From Balneolaceae bacterium (GTDB taxonomy: Bacteria > Bacteroidota > Rhodothermia > Balneolales > Balneolaceae), in assembly GCA_003561515.1 (NCBI GenBank), contig PWWL01000290.1, positions 1 through 37,507 of the forward strand: a DNA stretch of 37,507 bases, given 5' to 3'. Below the pieces are notes generated by a model. The model saw nothing but the letters and a program-made list of their open reading frames with translations. It searched no databases and was not told the DNA's origin. The position numbers and the translations under genes are program-made. Shown here piece after piece: positions 34,281 to 37,507 of this stretch (position 1 is the first letter of the stretch; each line of letters opens with the position of its first letter).

Positions 34281-36857
34281 TAGCTTCTTTATAACAAGCA
34301 TGGTCATATCGTCGTGCTGATCCGTATTTTCTGAAAACGTTTCCAGATCTTCAAGAATCCTTTGCATCAAACTACCGGCATCCAGCTTGTAGTGATTCTT
34401 AATTAACTTCTGAAAACGTTTGTCGCCATAAAACTCCTCAGATGGATTTGTGGCTTCAACGATCCCGTCAGTAAACATAATCAAAAGGTCATCGGGTTGT
34501 AATTCTATGCACTGTTCCTGAATATGTTTACCAAAAATTTCGTCATCAGCCATACCGAGGCCCATTCCCTGAGGTGTAAACTCATGCAGGGTTTCGTCTT
34601 TGCTGTTAAAATAGAGCAGAGGATTATGCCCCGCTCTTGAGAAACAGAACGTATTGTTCTGCTGATCGATTACTCCAAATATCAGCGATACAAACGTGCC
34701 TCTGCTTGCATTGTCTCGAAAGAGGGTGTTTGTTTTACAGAGCACTTCGATAGTAGACCTGTACTCTTCGCAAATAGCATGAAGTACACCCTTCATAAAT
34801 GTCATGTAAAAAGCTGCCTGTATCCCCTTACCGCTCACATCTCCGATGGTAAATGCCAGCCTTTTACTGTCCAATTCGAAAAAGTCGTAATAATCGCCGC
34901 CGGTTTCGTAGGCAGGTTTACAAATGGCCGCAATATCAAGGCCGGGAAAATCGGGGGTATTGTCGGGAAGGAATGATTCCTGAACTTTTCTGGCAATTTG
35001 AAGTTCCTGCTTTATTCTCTCCTCCTGTGCAAGTTCCTGGATGTATTCAGGAACAAACTTGGGAAGCTCGCTGATTGATTTTCCCTTAACAACTGAATAA
35101 CCTCCGAATATGAAAGCTACAACAATCAGAACCACCTGGGTATAAAACACAGAGCTATCGGGTGAAGGTGCAAACAGCCAGCCCGAAGGCGTAAGCAGAA
35201 GCCCTCCTGTAAAAAATAGGGCGATTAGTGTGGTGAGAAAGTCTTCTCTCAGGTAAATGATTCCAAATAGAATTCCTGCTATGCCAACAGCTATCAACTC
35301 CGTGTTAAGCGGGCCCACGGATGCCGACAACGGATTCATAAGTGCAAAAATCAACCCCGAACATAACACAAGAACTGTGGCCGATTTTGTGTACATCCGA
35401 ATGTAGCTGAGCACAATCAGGTAAATTGCCAGCGCAACAATGAAAAACCACGACAGGTTGTTTAGTATCATCACCGCCTGTGGAAAATATCGGCTCGAGC
35501 CAAAGAAATCCTGTTGAAGTGAAAAGTAGCTGCCTGGTATCAAAATGGTAACAATTGCAAAAACAGCCGCGATTATAAAAGAGAAGGATATACCGCGGAT
35601 AATTGTCAGGCCAACGGGCCTGTTTACAAGATGACCAATCCTTAGTAAATCAATAGTCCGGAGTTTTTCGGCCCACTGCTGCCGGGTAACGGAGTCTGAA
35701 ATGGATGTAACAAGAAAATAGAGAACCGAAGTAAAAGCAGCGATAATACCGGTTAACATTAAAGTACCCAGGAAAAAACTGAAGTCAAGCTCGCCAAATG
35801 TTCGAATGTGATCGAATGCGGTTTGTGTGACGATTACAAATGGCATAATGAATCCCGCCAGAACCGCTACAAGTACTGCCGCTTTCATATCGATAAGCCG
35901 CATTCTGAATCGAATAAACAGCAGAATTATGATCAGGAAAATGAACAGAAGCACTATCGCGCCGCGAATGTTCGACTTGATGCTGTCAAAGGTCATTGCA
36001 GCAGGTGTATCATAAAACCGGTACGTCATCGATACAAGCGAACCGGTTGGCAGAATCATCAATGTGATTTGAGGCCTGCTGCTGACCCCTTCTGGCACCA
36101 GCGTTTCGTCGAGGGGATATGAAAGCCTGGCAGATTCAACTTCTCCGAAATTACGCTTCTCAATACCGGTGAGAACAAATTTATCTACAGGCCAACCGGT
36201 TCTTTGGAAATGGTACTCTGCAATTTTTTCGGCGATTTCCTCGCCAAAGAATTGGTTCTCTGATAAGTTGATCACCTGATCAACAACCGATGTTTCAGGC
36301 CCGTTAAACGAAAACTGTATCCTCTGATAAATCGTAGAGTCAATTTCAGCCGGTATTACCGGGGTTTGCCCCAAAGCGTACGATAGTGCCGATGAATTGA
36401 CCATGGCCGCCGGCAGTAATTCGTAAGTATTTCGCAGCCCGATCATTTCCCCAAACTCGTTCTGATATATATTGATCGTTTTTGACTGAGCTCCCCCAAA
36501 GTCAAACGATCGATCGGGTATGGGCTCTATATAGAACGCACTTTGCCAATAGTAAACAGGATACAAGCGCCGGTTCTCTTCACTCCTGTAAAAATCATTA
36601 AAAGAAACAGCACTCTGAATTGAATCGGCAAGGGCGGGATTGGTCCTTAAACGGGTATATGGATCTCTTGGGCTTTGGTAGCCAGTTTGTTGAATCAGGG
36701 AAGATGCCAGCCGTCCGGCTTCTTCTTCACCCAGGCTGCTGTCTGCACTGCTTAACGGGTGATAATTGCTGTAGACCCAGAAAAACAGTGTCAATGCCAG
36801 GAACCCTGAAATAACAATTCCCAAATCCTGTTTTGTTGTATCTTTAAAAGTCCTCAA
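34278..36857 (-). CDS. membrane-anchored PP2C-type phosphatase (RsbU/SpoIIE type)
   Basis: 859 residues. One N-terminal membrane helix (about 13-30) precedes a large extracytoplasmic domain (about 35-295), then seven or so further helices (300-600). A coiled-coil-like stretch (ELAQEERIKQELQIARKVQE) leads to the C-terminal SpoIIE/RsbU phosphatase domain with QIARKVQESFLP, GGDYYDFFEL, IGDVSGKGIQAAF (metal Asp), FTDGIVEATN and DQHDDMTMLVIKKL. Such proteins dephosphorylate anti-sigma-factor antagonists in partner-switching pathways in response to outside signals. No partner (STAS or kinase RsbW type) is in this window. Confidence 0.9.
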   Translation of the reverse strand: MRTFKDTTKQDLGIVISGFLALTLFFWVYSNYHPLSSADSSLGEEEAGRLASSLIQQTGYQSPRDPYTRLRTNPALADSIQSAVSFNDFYRSEENRRLYPVYYWQSAFYIEPIPDRSFDFGGAQSKTINIYQNEFGEMIGLRNTYELLPAAMVNSSALSYALGQTPVIPAEIDSTIYQRIQFSFNGPETSVVDQVINLSENQFFGEEIAEKIAEYHFQRTGWPVDKFVLTGIEKRNFGEVESARLSYPLDETLVPEGVSSRPQITLMILPTGSLVSMTYRFYDTPAAMTFDSIKSNIRGAIVLLFIFLIIILLFIRFRMRLIDMKAAVLVAVLAGFIMPFVIVTQTAFDHIRTFGELDFSFFLGTLMLTGIIAAFTSVLYFLVTSISDSVTRQQWAEKLRTIDLLRIGHLVNRPVGLTIIRGISFSFIIAAVFAIVTILIPGSYFSLQQDFFGSSRYFPQAVMILNNLSWFFIVALAIYLIVLSYIRMYTKSATVLVLCSGLIFALMNPLSASVGPLNTELIAVGIAGILFGIIYLREDFLTTLIALFFTGGLLLTPSGWLFAPSPDSSVFYTQVVLIVVAFIFGGYSVVKGKSISELPKFVPEYIQELAQEERIKQELQIARKVQESFLPDNTPDFPGLDIAAICKPAYETGGDYYDFFELDSKRLAFTIGDVSGKGIQAAFYMTFMKGVLHAICEEYRSTIEVLCKTNTLFRDNASRGTFVSLIFGVIDQQNNTFCFSRAGHNPLLYFNSKDETLHEFTPQGMGLGMADDEIFGKHIQEQCIELQPDDLLIMFTDGIVEATNPSEEFYGDKRFQKLIKNHYKLDAGSLMQRILEDLETFSENTDQHDDMTMLVIKKL

Positions 36858-37028
36858 ATCTTATAAAATACGTTATCCGGATTGACCCCTGCCTGTAATG
36901 TATTCATTTTATTTAAATCAAAATCCGTGCTAGTTTATTTATGGCATCGAACTCTCAAATATTTCGAAGTTCAGAGGATAAAGTTTCAAATTAATTGAAT
37001 TTATCAAAACCTTTTAGGCTTTTTTTAT

Positions 37029-37507
37029 ATGTGTCTGGCAGTCTTTTCTTATAAGAGTGATCCCAATTACCCGCTCATATATGCATCCAATCGTGATGAA
37101 TTTTACGAAAGACCTACTCAGCCTGCCACCTTTTGGTACGACAATCCTAAACTACTGGCGGGTCGCGACCTAAAAGCAGGGGGCACCTGGATGGGGCTCA
37201 CCAAAGATTACAGGTTTGCAGCATTAACCAACTACCGCGACCCGAAAAATATTCTCAGTGATGCACCAAGCCGCGGAGACATTGTAACAGACTTTCTTAA
37301 TTCTAAAAAGCATGCCCGGGAGTTCATGGTTGAACTAAAGTCCGGGGCCGGCCGCTTTAACGGATTCAATCTTATCGCCGGTAGCATTGACGAACTCTGG
37401 TATTTCAATAACCAGGATTTTTCTATCCAAAAGCTTGAGCCCGGTATATACACACTCAGTAACGCGTTACTAAATACACCCTGGCCTAAAACAGAAAAGG
37501 CAGAGAA
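37029..37507 (+). CDS. NRDE/TANGO2 family protein (3' partial)
   Basis: The frame is open from ATG 37029 to the window end (159 codons seen). The N-terminus MCLAVFSYKSDPNYPLIYAS is followed by NRDEFYERPT (the NRDE motif), LAGRDLKAGGTWMGLT and FAALTNYRDP, all diagnostic of the NRDE/TANGO2 family. Cys2 could act as an N-terminal nucleophile after Met removal. The family is poorly understood and has been linked to haem or lipid homeostasis in eukaryotes. The C-terminal part lies outside the window. Confidence 0.9.
   Translation, partial: MCLAVFSYKSDPNYPLIYASNRDEFYERPTQPATFWYDNPKLLAGRDLKAGGTWMGLTKDYRFAALTNYRDPKNILSDAPSRGDIVTDFLNSKKHAREFMVELKSGAGRFNGFNLIAGSIDELWYFNNQDFSIQKLEPGIYTLSNALLNTPWPKTEKAE

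Noticed and set aside
1..37507. tRNA, rRNA and CRISPR arrays
   Set aside because: No cloverleaf, rRNA-like block or regularly spaced direct repeats were noticed by eye; a tRNAscan or Infernal run would settle it.

Overview
The window reads as chromosomal DNA of a Gram-negative, menaquinone-using bacterium close to the Bacteroidota, most likely Balneolota/Rhodothermota. This is an inference from gene content: a TonB-dependent receptor, lipobox proteins, menG, a DUF2141 gene and an AraC-type 7TM-HTH regulator. It has an accessory left half (about 1-18.2 kb) and a housekeeping right half (about 18.2-37.5 kb).

Left half. The window opens inside an AraC-type regulator, followed by a DUF2141 protein and a seven-helix membrane protein. 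From about 1.9 to 4.7 kb lies what looks like an integron-type gene-cassette stretch without an integrase. Three long imperfect dyads with ATAAC/GTTAT-like ends flank a UPF0175/DUF3368 toxin-antitoxin pair and a group of tiny membrane proteins, two of which are broken by a frameshift and a stop codon. The 4.7-15.7 kb segment is the most interesting part. Two minus-strand lipoprotein genes encode cholesterol-dependent-cytolysin-like (CDC-like) pore-forming cores in which the usual membrane-binding domain 4 is replaced by a beta-propeller (about seven FG-GAP/VCBS repeats in one, four repeats in the other). Beside them are a TIGR02999-type ECF sigma factor and two tandem Ser/Thr kinases with C-terminal TPR-like regions. 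Both lipoprotein genes and the first kinase gene carry the same bipartite promoter-like element with constant spacing, CAGT-N10-TTTTGCGCGTAYAG. This suggests one regulon: kinase signalling acting through the sigma factor to express envelope pore-formers. The second lipoprotein gene is interrupted by one in-frame TAA.

After this come a decayed PIN toxin-antitoxin pair (15.8-16.4 kb), a GC-rich metallo-beta-lactamase-fold lactonase-like gene that looks acquired, and a small membrane protein.

Right half. A minus-strand block holds surE, fabZ-panB (overlapping ATGA), menG, a histidine phosphatase and a membrane protein. It is followed by a small outer-membrane-type protein, a DUF1456 gene, an MtfA-type peptidase, an AhpD-like protein, a GDSL/SGNH hydrolase and a TlpA-like thioredoxin. 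An iron/haem locus follows: hemY/hemG-type protoporphyrinogen oxidase diverges from a FecA-like TonB receptor across 141 bp holding two perfect TTTAGA-N5-TCTAAA operators. A DtxR/MntR-family repressor lies 1 kb beyond the receptor and is the obvious candidate to bind them. The window ends with a thioredoxin-like protein, an RsbU-type membrane PP2C phosphatase and the start of an NRDE/TANGO2-family gene. No rRNA, tRNA, CRISPR array or intact insertion sequence was seen.
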